The notes under the pieces: generated by a model
The model's input: the letters and a program-made list of their open reading frames with translations, nothing else
Told to the model about the DNA's origin: nothing
The model's database searches: none
Shown here: positions 1-6,061 of the stretch, in pieces
Numbering within the stretch: the stretch's first letter is position 1
How the letters are laid out: each line of letters opens with the position of its first letter
NCBI GenBank assembly: GCA_029009035.1
Contig: JAQXJQ010000169.1
Span: forward strand, 1-12,459
DNA from: Oscillospiraceae bacterium
GTDB lineage: Bacteria > Bacillota > Clostridia > Oscillospirales > Oscillospiraceae
Length of the DNA stretch: 12,459 nucleotides
Direction: 5' to 3'
Position numbers and translations under genes: made by a program

Positions 1-65
1 TCTCCGTCCTTCGCAGTGAGAACAAACAGACCGTAGGTCAGATTGCGCAGCGCCGCCGAATCTAC
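1..65 (-). CDS. Flavin reductase-like protein, N-terminal fragment cut by window edge; start codon unclear
   Basis: Reading leftward on the minus strand, the frame gives VDSAALRNLTYGLFVLTAKDG and runs off the window. The core LRNLTYGLFVLTAKDG resembles the first beta strand of the FMN-binding flavin reductase domain found in anaerobe flavoredoxins and high-molecular-weight rubredoxins, which pass electrons to rubredoxin or rubrerythrin. It lies 16 bases after the rubrerythrin stop on the same strand, with no terminator between, which fits a third gene of the perR-rubrerythrin operon. The oddity is the start: the frame is closed by TGA at 101-99, and between that stop and the conserved strand there is no ATG, GTG or TTG, only ATT at 92 and GTA at 65. 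I put the end at 65 by homology position only. It may use a rare start, contain an error, or be a decaying gene. Identification rests on about 20 residues. Confidence 0.4.
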
Positions 66-81
66 AGCAGGTGTTTCCCGC

Positions 82-669
82 TTAGCGAAAATAACGCTTC
101 AGCAGACCCTCCAGAGCCTTGCCGTGACGGGCCTCGTCGCGGGCCATCTCGTGGACGGTGTCGTGGATGGCGTCCAGGCCGTTCTTCTTGGCGCAGACGG
201 CCAGATCGAACTTGCCGGCGGTGGCGCCATACTCGCAGTCAACGCGCCAGGCCAGGTTCTTCTCGGTGGAGGAGGTCATGTTGGGCTCGATCTCGCTGCC
301 CAGCAGCTCGGCGAACTTGGCGGCGTGCTCGGCCTCTTCGTAAGCGGCCTTCTCCCAGTACAGGCCGATCTCGGGATAACCCTCGCGGTGAGCGATGCGG
401 GCCATGCACAGATACATACCGACCTCGGAGCACTCGCCGGTGAAGTTGGCCTTCAGCTGCTCCAGGATATAAGCCTTGTCCTCGTCGCTGATGTCGGAGT
501 TGTTCTTCACGGTCTTGACATAGACGCCGAACTCATGCTCGGCAGCCAGCTTCATATCACCGGCCTGCTCCTTGAACTTGGAGCCGGGGACATGGCAGAT
601 GGGGCACTCGCTGGGGGGGTTCTCGCCCTCATAAACATAACCGCAAACAGGACAGATCCACTTCTTCAT
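82..669 (-). CDS. Reverse rubrerythrin (N-terminal rubredoxin domain, C-terminal diiron domain)
   Basis: A 195-residue cytoplasmic non-haem iron protein that reduces hydrogen peroxide, and in this subfamily also oxygen, with electrons from NADH via a flavoprotein or rubredoxin. The rubredoxin FeS4 site comes first: C6xxC9 and C22xxC25. The ferritin-like diiron domain follows, with E79, E112xxH115, E146 and E179xxH182 as the visible ligand set. Classical rubrerythrin has the rubredoxin domain at the C-terminus, so this is the reverse type known from Clostridium. The start ATG at 669 has AGGAGG at 683-678, inside the last codons of perR, and begins one base after the perR stop at 673-671, so translation is probably coupled. 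Codon use is very biased (lysine AAG, arginine CGC/CGT in what I read), as expected for an abundant protein. Regulation by the PerR encoded just upstream is likely. Family assignment is secure. Confidence 0.95.
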   Translation of the reverse strand: MKKWICPVCGYVYEGENPPSECPICHVPGSKFKEQAGDMKLAAEHEFGVYVKTVKNNSDISDEDKAYILEQLKANFTGECSEVGMYLCMARIAHREGYPEIGLYWEKAAYEEAEHAAKFAELLGSEIEPNMTSSTEKNLAWRVDCEYGATAGKFDLAVCAKKNGLDAIHDTVHEMARDEARHGKALEGLLKRYFR

Positions 670-670
670 G

Positions 671-1081
671 TTAGTTACCTCCTATGATTTTCATTTTTTC
701 CCGGCAGTCATTGCATAGACCCCGGAGTTTGAATTCACAGCCTTCCAGCGTAAATCCATATTGCCTGCTGAGCCGCTGCACCTCACTCTGTCCGGGCGTT
801 AATTCCGGCAGGTCAAGCACGCGGGAACAGCGAGAACAAACAAAGTGGGAATGGGGATCGAGGCGGGCATCAAACCGCTCCTGACCGTCAATGGCGCCCA
901 GGCGGAAGATCAGGCCCTCCTCGCACAACTGATTCAAGTTGCGGTAGACCGTACCCAGACTGAGATCGGGGTACTGCTCCTTCAGGGTGCGGAACACCCA
1001 GTCCGCGGTGGGATGGCAGTCCGTACCCTGTATCAGCTGCAGCATCGCGTCACGCTTCTTGCTGCGCCGAATGATCGGCAT
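671..1081 (-). CDS. perR: Fur-family peroxide-sensing repressor, PerR type
   Basis: A 136-residue Fur-family repressor: N-terminal winged helix to about residue 70, then the metal-binding dimerisation domain. The regulatory metal ligands match Bacillus subtilis PerR with one constant offset of 14: H23, D71, H77, H79 and D90 correspond to H37, D85, H91, H93 and D104. The aspartate at the last position is typical of PerR rather than Fur or Zur. C82xxC85 and C123xxC126 form the structural zinc site. PerR senses peroxide by iron-catalysed histidine oxidation and releases oxidative-stress genes; here it heads the operon with reverse rubrerythrin. A GTG at 1090 is in frame, but it lies inside the Shine-Dalgarno AAGGAGGTG (1096-1088); ATG 1081 is 8 bases beyond GGAGG, so I chose it. 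Sensor chemistry is inferred from the ligand set. Confidence 0.9.
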   Translation of the reverse strand: MPIIRRSKKRDAMLQLIQGTDCHPTADWVFRTLKEQYPDLSLGTVYRNLNQLCEEGLIFRLGAIDGQERFDARLDPHSHFVCSRCSRVLDLPELTPGQSEVQRLSRQYGFTLEGCEFKLRGLCNDCREKMKIIGGN

Positions 1082-1108
1082 GGGCTGCACCTCCTTAACA
1101 AGAATGAT

Positions 1109-1128
1109 TGTGCATTTATATTAGCACA
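1109..1128. promoter_or_regulatory. Candidate operator: 20-bp inverted repeat over the perR -10 box
   Basis: TGTGC, ten bases, GCACA forms a perfect 5-bp palindrome (1109-1113 with 1124-1128) that encloses the perR -10 box. The position would block RNA polymerase if bound, which fits autoregulation. It does not match the Bacillus PerR box (TTATAAT-N-ATTATAA), so binding by PerR is only a suggestion. Confidence 0.4.
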
Positions 1129-1146
1129 CTTTTCAGCGGTTGTAAA
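1118..1146 (-). promoter_or_regulatory. Sigma-A-type promoter of perR-rubrerythrin operon
   Basis: On the minus strand, TTTACA (1146-1141), a 17-base spacer and TAATAT (1123-1118). It lies about 40 bases before the perR start, with a strong Shine-Dalgarno between. It is the best match in the perR-xpt gap on this strand. Confidence 0.75.
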
Positions 1147-1245
1147 GGGGAAAGAGCGAAAAAAATATTCCAATGATTTCTGCCGGGAAAGAGCTCCACA
1201 CAGAGGAAGAAGACTGAAAAATTTGAGCAACAGCGGCGAAAAGAG

Positions 1246-1274
1246 TTGAAAACAGCCGTGGTTTGCACTATAAT
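1246..1274 (+). promoter_or_regulatory. Consensus promoter of xpt
   Basis: TTGAAA (1246-1251), a 17-base spacer and a perfect TATAAT (1269-1274). The octamer GTTTGCAC occurs on each side of the -10 box, at 1261-1268 and 1275-1282, as a direct repeat with 14-base period. Transcription would start near 1281, leaving a leader of about 27 bases. Confidence 0.85.
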
Positions 1275-1307
1275 GTTTGCACATCAAAGAGCAGGGGGGC
1301 AGTTCCT

Positions 1308-1895
1308 ATGAATTTTTTGGAGGAACGCATCGTAAAAGACGGCGTGATCAAGGCCGGGAATGTGCTGAAGGTGGACAGCTTTCTCAATCACCAGATGGAT
1401 ATTGAGCTGATCGACCGGATGGGCGCCGAGTTCAAGCGCCGCTTTGCGGGCAAGCCTGTGAACAAGATTTTGACCATTGAGGCCTCCGGCATCGGCATTG
1501 CCTGCCTGGTGGCCCGCCATTTCGGCGTGCCTGTGGTGTTTGCCAAGAAGAGCCAGAGCATCAACATTGACGGCGACGTGTATACCGCCGAGGTGGAGTC
1601 CTTTACCCACGGCAACCGCAACACGGTGCTGGTGTCCAAGAAGTACCTGAATCCCGAGGATCATATTCTGATCATCGATGATTTTCTGGCCAACGGCTGT
1701 GCCCTGCAGGGCCTCATCTCCATCATCAAGCAGGCCGGTGCGGAGGTGGAGGGCATCGGTATCGCCGTGGAGAAGGGTTTCCAGAGCGGCGGCAAGATCA
1801 TCCGCAATCTGGGCTATCAGCTGGAGTCCCTGGCCATTGTGGAGGGGATGGACGCCGAGGCCGGCACCATCCAGTTCCGCCCCCAGGACGAATAA
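1308..1895 (+). CDS. xpt: Xanthine phosphoribosyltransferase
   Basis: A 195-residue cytoplasmic purine-salvage enzyme that joins xanthine and PRPP to give XMP, the precursor of GMP. The sequence shows the type I PRTase fold: the PRPP-binding loop ILIIDDFLANG at residues 120-130, the N-terminal KVDSFLNHQ segment (21-29) typical of Bacillus-type Xpt, and KKSQSINIDGD at 80-90. Length equals the usual family size. The frame is open upstream from an ATG at 1263, but that lies within the promoter; ATG 1308 has AGGGGGG at 1293-1299, 8 bases away. The gene stands alone, divergent from perR, and no xanthine permease gene follows it as in Bacillus; a terminator comes directly after. The leader has no room for the guanine riboswitch usual for this gene in Bacillus. 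Identification is confident. Confidence 0.95.
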   Translation: MNFLEERIVKDGVIKAGNVLKVDSFLNHQMDIELIDRMGAEFKRRFAGKPVNKILTIEASGIGIACLVARHFGVPVVFAKKSQSINIDGDVYTAEVESFTHGNRNTVLVSKKYLNPEDHILIIDDFLANGCALQGLISIIKQAGAEVEGIGIAVEKGFQSGGKIIRNLGYQLESLAIVEGMDAEAGTIQFRPQDE

Positions 1896-1917
1896 AGACC
1901 CCTCCGTCACGGATGAC

Positions 1918-1947
1918 AGCTTTCCCTTTTTCGGGAGAGGCTTTTTT
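1918..1947 (+). terminator. Rho-independent terminator of xpt
   Basis: A stem of AGC-TTTCCC with GGGAGAGGCT (one bulged G, loop 1927-1932) is followed by T1942-T1947. It begins 22 bases after the xpt stop. It is also the second hairpin of the composite element. Confidence 0.65.
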
Positions 1948-1980
1948 GGCGCGCCGAGTCGTCGCGCCCCACAAAAAAAT

Positions 1981-2033
1981 AAGTCCGCTGCAGAGTGAAC
2001 CGCACCCCGTCAAGAGCGCTCTGCAGCGGACTT
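1981..2033. terminator. Bidirectional terminator between convergent xpt and the membrane-protein gene
   Basis: A perfect 15-bp stem (1981-1995 with 2019-2033) has a 23-base loop. On the plus strand it runs into six T (2032-2037); on the minus strand the A run at 1973-1979 becomes seven T. The minus-strand gene ends at 2036, two bases from the stem, so this is its main terminator. Confidence 0.85.
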
Positions 2034-2035
2034 TT

Positions 2036-2866
2036 TTACTTTTTGTTCCGAAACTCATCCGCACGCTCCTGAATTTCCTCCCGGAGGTCGTTCAGCTCGG
2101 CCTTCAGTTCAGCCATGATCTGCAGGCGCAGGCGGTGGATATGGGTCTTCTGGTTGCACAGCCGTTCCCGGCAGTGGGCACAGTCCAGACTTTGGTTGCT
2201 GAGCTCATAGAACCGCTCGGGATGACGGCGCAGGGTGATCTCCCAGCGCAGCAGCAGGATGATACCCATGGCCAACAGGGAGTAGTTGAAGAAGCCGGGG
2301 GCAAAGACCAGGGGCGTGAACATCATGGCGAAGTCCCAGTTGTAGATGCGGCAGGTGTTGCAGCATTTGTTCTTAAAAAACAGGACCTGGAAGGGGCAGA
2401 AAAGCAGAATACAGATCATGTCGCACACGGCGTAGGCCAGACTGATGAGGACCAGAATGTCCCGGTCGATGATATGGGTGAAATAGAGGACTCCGATCCC
2501 GCCGTTGAGGGCGAGCCACACCAGCACGACCCACACCGTCTGCCTGCGCTGATTGCGGGGTGGGACGGGAGGATATCCGGTGGGGCGGTAGTTGACGGCG
2601 AATTGCCGCTGGCAGCCCATGCTCTCCGTGGGGGAGGGGAAGAAACGCAGGACCATTTCTACGCTCAGCAGGAGCCATGCCGCGGACAGAACCACAGCGC
2701 TGAAGATGCGCAGGGGGACAGACTCCCCCCGGACTTTGCCGAGAATATAAGCGGTGGCGGCGGCCAGAAACAGAGCGCCCCGCAGCGCCATTTTCCCGTA
2801 GTGGATCTTGGATATGGTGGAGAGCTTGGCCTCCTTGTCCGGTCGAACTTGTTTGGATCGTTTCAA
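2036..2866 (-). CDS. Unrecognised polytopic membrane protein with CCxxC and CxxCxxxxC motifs
   Basis: A 276-residue protein I cannot name. Hydrophobic segments lie near residues 27-44, 50-75, 110-129, 136-164 and 179-207, so five or six membrane spans. Between the last two is KCCNTCRIYNWD (C168, C169, C172); a second cysteine cluster, CAHCRERLC (C229, C232, C237), precedes a charged, probably coiled C-terminal helix (about 244-272). Such clusters could bind metal or take part in thiol exchange; the divergent neighbour is thioredoxin, which makes a redox link plausible but unproven. The start is TTG 2866: an in-frame TGA stands at 2875-2873, and GGTGAT (2877-2872), complementary to the 16S rRNA 3' end, lies 5 bases ahead. 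The next in-frame ATG would begin at residue 26 with no ribosome site at normal spacing. Convergent with xpt and sharing its terminator. Confidence 0.75.
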   Translation of the reverse strand: MKRSKQVRPDKEAKLSTISKIHYGKMALRGALFLAAATAYILGKVRGESVPLRIFSAVVLSAAWLLLSVEMVLRFFPSPTESMGCQRQFAVNYRPTGYPPVPPRNQRRQTVWVVLVWLALNGGIGVLYFTHIIDRDILVLISLAYAVCDMICILLFCPFQVLFFKNKCCNTCRIYNWDFAMMFTPLVFAPGFFNYSLLAMGIILLLRWEITLRRHPERFYELSNQSLDCAHCRERLCNQKTHIHRLRLQIMAELKAELNDLREEIQERADEFRNKK

Positions 2867-2956
2867 GAAAAATCACCAGGCTGCCAAAGATGAAGCGCCC
2901 GCGCTTCCCGGACTCCGCGTTTGGCGGAGATTTCGGAACTGGGCGGATATGGAAAT

Positions 2957-2985
2957 AGGATACCACAGTTTTGGGGGCAAGTCCA
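2957..2985 (-). promoter_or_regulatory. Probable extended -10 promoter of the membrane-protein gene
   Basis: On the minus strand, TGGTATCCT (2965-2957, extended -10) with a weak -35 TGGACT (2985-2980) at 17-base spacing. It gives a leader of about 85 bases that contains two short hairpins (2913-2929 and 2892-2907) before the TTG start. Confidence 0.5.
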
Positions 2986-2987
2986 TG

Positions 2988-3014
2988 GATTTTCCTTTTG
3001 CGAATGGGAAAATC
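2988..3014. promoter_or_regulatory. Candidate operator between divergent promoters of trxA and the membrane-protein gene
   Basis: GATTTTCC (2988-2995) and GGAAAATC (3007-3014) form a perfect 8-bp inverted repeat with an 11-base centre. It sits directly upstream of the trxA -35 box and just beyond the -35 region of the opposite promoter, with no T run, so a protein-binding site is likelier than a terminator. Confidence 0.4.
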
Positions 3015-3016
3015 TC

Positions 3017-3046
3017 TTGTTGAAAGCGCGCCGATTGTGGTATGAT
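3017..3046 (+). promoter_or_regulatory. Promoter of trxA (extended -10)
   Basis: TTGTTG (3017-3022), an 18-base spacer and TATGAT (3041-3046), preceded by TG at 3038-3039, which makes an extended -10. Start of transcription would be about 25 bases before the trxA ATG. Confidence 0.7.
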
Positions 3047-3077
3047 AAGGGTAAGATCCAAACAGGAGGTAATTGTA

Positions 3078-3389
3078 ATGGCTGAGATCGTTTTGACAGA
3101 CAGTAATTTTGACGCTGAGGTGCTGCAGAGTGCGGGCACCGTGCTGGTGGACTTCTGGGCGCCCTGGTGCGGCCCCTGCCGTATGCTGGCTCCCGCGGTG
3201 GCCCAGATCGCCGAGGAGTACGAGGGGCGCGTGAAGGTGGGCAAGGTCAATGTGGACGACGCCCCCGCTCTGGCTGCCCGCTACGGCGTGATGAGCATTC
3301 CCACCGTGATGGTGTTCCGGGGCGGCGAAGCGGTCCACACCCTTGTGGGCCTGCGCCCCAAGGCGGAGCTGGAAGCGCTGCTGAAGTGA
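3078..3389 (+). CDS. trxA: Thioredoxin
   Basis: A 103-residue cytoplasmic thioredoxin, the full usual length. It reduces protein disulfides and is itself recharged by thioredoxin reductase, which is not in this window. The active site WCGPC has C31 and C34, the cis-proline is P75 in SIPT, and the buried aspartate lies in VDFWAPWC (D25). An upstream in-frame ATG at 3042 falls inside the -10 box; ATG 3078 has AGGAGG at 3064-3069, so it is the start. The gene is alone on its strand, divergent from the cysteine-motif membrane protein and convergent with mrdA. Its transcript ends at the hairpin right after the stop. Whether it responds to oxidative stress is not visible from the sequence, although an inverted repeat precedes its promoter. 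Confidence 0.97.
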   Translation: MAEIVLTDSNFDAEVLQSAGTVLVDFWAPWCGPCRMLAPAVAQIAEEYEGRVKVGKVNVDDAPALAARYGVMSIPTVMVFRGGEAVHTLVGLRPKAELEALLK

Positions 3390-3398
3390 GTGACCGCA

Positions 3399-3432
3399 AA
3401 AAAATTCCCGTCCGGATGGACGGGAATTTTTT
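3399..3432. terminator. Bidirectional terminator between trxA and mrdA
   Basis: AATTCCCGTCC (3403-3413), loop GGAT, GGACGGGAATT (3418-3428): an 11-bp perfect stem, extended by A:T pairs, with T3427-T3432 on the plus strand and the A run 3398-3404 giving T on the minus strand. It starts 8 bases after the trxA stop and touches the mrdA stop. Confidence 0.92.
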
Positions 3433-5524
3433 ATTCCGCGGTTTCGGCCTCGGCGGGCTCCTCCACACCGAAGTATTGGGCCAGCATTCCCGCCGCGATG
3501 GAGGCCAGGGAGCCGCCGGAGGCGCCCTTCTCCGCCACGATGCACAGGGCGACCTGGGGGTCGTCATAGGGTGCGAAGCAGACGAACACGGCGTTGGCGG
3601 TGCTGCCGGCCACCTCCGCGGTGCCGGTCTTACAGCCCACCTCCACAGGCAGGGAGGCGAAGTGGCGGTTCATGGAGGCGGTCTTGGACAGATTGTACAT
3701 ACCCAGCTTCACCGCCTGCAGGTCGGTATCCTTGATCTCAACGGTGTTGCGCAGCACCGGCTCATAGTCCAGCACGGTTTGGCTGTAGTCGGAGGACATC
3801 ACGCTGTCCAGCAGGTGGACCTCGTAGTGGTTGCCGCCGTTGACCAGGGTGGCGATGTAGTTCGCCAGCTGGAGGGGGGTGAACTGGTTGCTGCTCTGAC
3901 CGATGGAGGCGTACATGGTCTCGCCGGCGTACCACTGCTGGCCGAAGGCCGCGGAGGTGGCCGGACCGGCCACATGACCTTTGTACTCGGGGACCTCAAT
4001 GCCGGTGTAGTCGCCCAGGCCGAACTGTCCGGCGTAATCCACCAGGGTCTTGATGCCGGTGCGCCGGCCCACATCGTAGAAGAAGATGTTGCAGGAGTCG
4101 GTGATGGCCTGGGTCACATTTTCCCAGCCGTGGGTGCCCCGATAGCTGTTCCAGACCCAGCAGGCGGGCTGAACGTCGGGGTAGTAGAAGTAGCGCCCGG
4201 TGCACTGCACGGTGGAGGCGGGGGTGATGACCCCGGTGGACAGGGCGGCGATGGCGGTGAGGGGCTTAAAGGTGGAGCCGGGGGCGTACAGACCCATGGT
4301 GGCCCGGTTCAGCAGGGGTCTGGCGGGGTCGGAGGCCAGGTCGTTGTAGTCCTGATAGTAGGTGGCCAGGTCGAAATCCGGGAAGGAGGCGGTGGCCAGC
4401 ACGCCGCCGGTCATGTCCACCATCACGGCGGCGGCGCCGGCAGGCTCGTCCAGAGAGGACACGAAGTCAGACAGCAGCTCCTCGGTCTTTTGCTGGGTGG
4501 GGAGATCCAGGGTGAGCACCACGTTGTCCCCCGGGTGGGGCTCCACAGACCAGCTCTCGCTGAGCACATTGCCCTCGCCGTCCAGCTCCGTGCGGCGCAC
4601 ACCGCTGGAGCCGTGGAGATAGGACTCAAAGGCCAGCTCTACGCCGCTCTTGCCCACATAGGCGTCCATGGGATAGCCCTTGTCCCGGTAATCGGGCCAC
4701 TGGTCGGCGCTGATCTTGCCGATCTGCCCCAGCACATGGGGTGCGGCGTCGGTGTCGTAGCGGCGGGTGGCGGCAGCCACCACCGTGACCCCGGGCAGGG
4801 AGCGCTCCTTGATCTTGGAGATGAGGGAGATGCCCACGCCCTTGGCGAAGATATATTCATTGTAGGTGATCTCGCGCTTGCGCAGGGTCAGCTCATAGAG
4901 CACCCCCAGCATATCCCGCAGCTCTCCGGGGGAAAGCTCCTCCCACCGGGTGGGGATGAGCTTTTGGGCCAGTGCCTCCATCAGCTCCTCCGGGGTGAGA
5001 AAATCCCCGGTGGGGTCGCTGAGGATGCCCAACTGCTTGCACAGGGTGCCCAGCATGGTGGGGCTGAGGGTGGTGCTGCCCTCCCCGTCGGTGGATGAAT
5101 AGCAGAAGATGTTCTCCCGGGTGTATTCCCAGGGGGCGGAGGGAGAGACGGGGAAGGTGTCCGTCCACTCCGTTTCCTCCTCCCGGCAGAGTTCCAGCAG
5201 CGTTCGGAGGGTGTCGATATCCCCGATCGTGCTCAGATCCAGCGTGATGTTGTGGCTCAGCTCATTGGTGACCAGCACCGTTCCGCTGCGGTCCAGAATA
5301 CTGCCCCGGACGGTGGTGACGGTCTCGCTGCGCAGGATGGTGGAGGTGGAGCTGGCCAGATACTCCTCCCCGTGGACGATCTGGGTGCGCACCAGCACCC
5401 CTGCGTAGGCCAGCAGGATGCAGCAGAAGATGCCCAGCAGCACGCCGGTGCGCAGCTGCAGGCGGCGGCTCTGCTGTTCGGTCTGGGCGTCCTTGTTCTG
5501 AAAGCGTTCAAAGGGGTTATTCAT
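3431..5524 (-). CDS. mrdA: Penicillin-binding protein 2, class B transpeptidase of cell elongation
   Basis: A 697-residue membrane-anchored D,D-transpeptidase that cross-links peptidoglycan during elongation. A short cytoplasmic tail is followed by one membrane helix (about residues 25-46). The dimerisation domain opens with RGSILDRSG (73-81). The transpeptidase domain has all three catalytic motifs: S417TFK420 with the acylated serine, S477CN479, and K632TG634. The C-terminus ends in a short acidic tail. The frame is open beyond ATG 5524, but that start has GGGAGGA at 5537-5531 and the upstream part would be antisense-like to mreD coding. It overlaps mreD by 8 bases (ATGAATAA), so the two are translationally coupled. 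The mreD neighbour supports the elongation role rather than a division PBP3. In other genera the same protein may be named pbpA or pbp2. Confidence 0.93.
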   Translation of the reverse strand: MNNPFERFQNKDAQTEQQSRRLQLRTGVLLGIFCCILLAYAGVLVRTQIVHGEEYLASSTSTILRSETVTTVRGSILDRSGTVLVTNELSHNITLDLSTIGDIDTLRTLLELCREEETEWTDTFPVSPSAPWEYTRENIFCYSSTDGEGSTTLSPTMLGTLCKQLGILSDPTGDFLTPEELMEALAQKLIPTRWEELSPGELRDMLGVLYELTLRKREITYNEYIFAKGVGISLISKIKERSLPGVTVVAAATRRYDTDAAPHVLGQIGKISADQWPDYRDKGYPMDAYVGKSGVELAFESYLHGSSGVRRTELDGEGNVLSESWSVEPHPGDNVVLTLDLPTQQKTEELLSDFVSSLDEPAGAAAVMVDMTGGVLATASFPDFDLATYYQDYNDLASDPARPLLNRATMGLYAPGSTFKPLTAIAALSTGVITPASTVQCTGRYFYYPDVQPACWVWNSYRGTHGWENVTQAITDSCNIFFYDVGRRTGIKTLVDYAGQFGLGDYTGIEVPEYKGHVAGPATSAAFGQQWYAGETMYASIGQSSNQFTPLQLANYIATLVNGGNHYEVHLLDSVMSSDYSQTVLDYEPVLRNTVEIKDTDLQAVKLGMYNLSKTASMNRHFASLPVEVGCKTGTAEVAGSTANAVFVCFAPYDDPQVALCIVAEKGASGGSLASIAAGMLAQYFGVEEPAEAETAE

Positions 5525-6020
5525 GGTAGATCCTCCCGAAGGAAACGCAGCACAGGCGCAGCAGCCCATAGACGGGGAAGGAGAGGGCCAGCGTCCACAA
5601 AAACTCGGGGAGCGCAGCGCGGAGGAGCACCCCAAGGGCGGCGGCGCCGGAAACGAGGCGGGAGAGCACCTGCCACAGCTCCCACAGCACCATGGCGCCG
5701 AAGGCGCACAGGGCGTTGCCCGCCAGATCCCGGCGCAGGGCGTGCTCGGCCAGCAGGCCGCACACCCAGCCCAGGGCGGACAGCAGGGCGATACAGGTGA
5801 AGGAGCTGTGCCCCGCGGTGTTCATGAGCAGTCCCGCCGCGGCGCCGAAACCGGCGGCGAACCTGGGGCCTTCGAGAATGCCCGCGGAGATGGCCGCCAT
5901 GGGCAGCAGAAGGGGCAGAACGGAAGCGGACTGACCCAGAACGCTGAAATTGAGCACGGTGATGAGGATCAATGCCCCGCCGTAGGCGGCGCATTTCAGA
6001 ATCAGATCCCTGCGGGTCAT
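5517..6020 (-). CDS. mreD: Rod-shape determining protein MreD
   Basis: A 167-residue protein made almost wholly of hydrophobic segments (about five membrane helices), the length and pattern of MreD, the integral membrane part of the elongation complex with MreB, MreC, RodA and PBP2. Sequence similarity within MreD is low, so the call rests on length, topology and position just before mrdA, with which it shares 8 bases. ATG 6020 has AGGAGGT at 6033-6027. Unusually, no mreB or mreC precedes it: the gene upstream is miaB, 41 bases away on the same strand with no terminator between, so miaB-mreD-mrdA look co-transcribed. Confidence 0.82.
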   Translation of the reverse strand: MTRRDLILKCAAYGGALILITVLNFSVLGQSASVLPLLLPMAAISAGILEGPRFAAGFGAAAGLLMNTAGHSSFTCIALLSALGWVCGLLAEHALRRDLAGNALCAFGAMVLWELWQVLSRLVSGAAALGVLLRAALPEFLWTLALSFPVYGLLRLCCVSFGRIYHE

Positions 6021-6061
6021 CCGGTTACCTCCTGTCAGAATCGTATGGACGCTCCGAACGC

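Larger units (their letters stand above)
1902..2033. repeat. Composite four-hairpin intergenic element, copy A
   Basis: Four hairpins follow in a row after xpt: CTCCGTC with GTCA/TGAC (1902-1917); AGC-TTTCCC/GGGAGAGGCT (1918-1942) followed by six T; GGCGCG/CGCGCC (1948-1953 with 1963-1968) continuing as CCCCACAAAAA; and a perfect 15-bp stem starting AAGTCCGCTGCAGAG (1981-1995 with 2019-2033). The same order of modules recurs at 7853-7960 with different arm sequences but preserved pairing, so this is a dispersed element and not just one terminator. Confidence 0.7.

Noticed and set aside
43..687. Plus-strand open frame of 214 codons
   Set aside because: Antisense to rubrerythrin, whose iron ligands are complete.
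1082..1090. GTG 1090 as start of perR
   Set aside because: It overlaps the Shine-Dalgarno itself; ATG 1081 has ideal spacing.
1281..1307. Purine riboswitch upstream of xpt
   Set aside because: The predicted transcript start leaves only about 27 bases, and none of the conserved purine aptamer segments is present.
3167..5098. Plus-strand open frame of 643 codons
   Set aside because: It is antisense to mrdA, whose three catalytic motifs are intact. The translation is a repetitive Gly/Val/His-rich string, as expected from the opposite strand of GC-rich genes, and it starts inside trxA.
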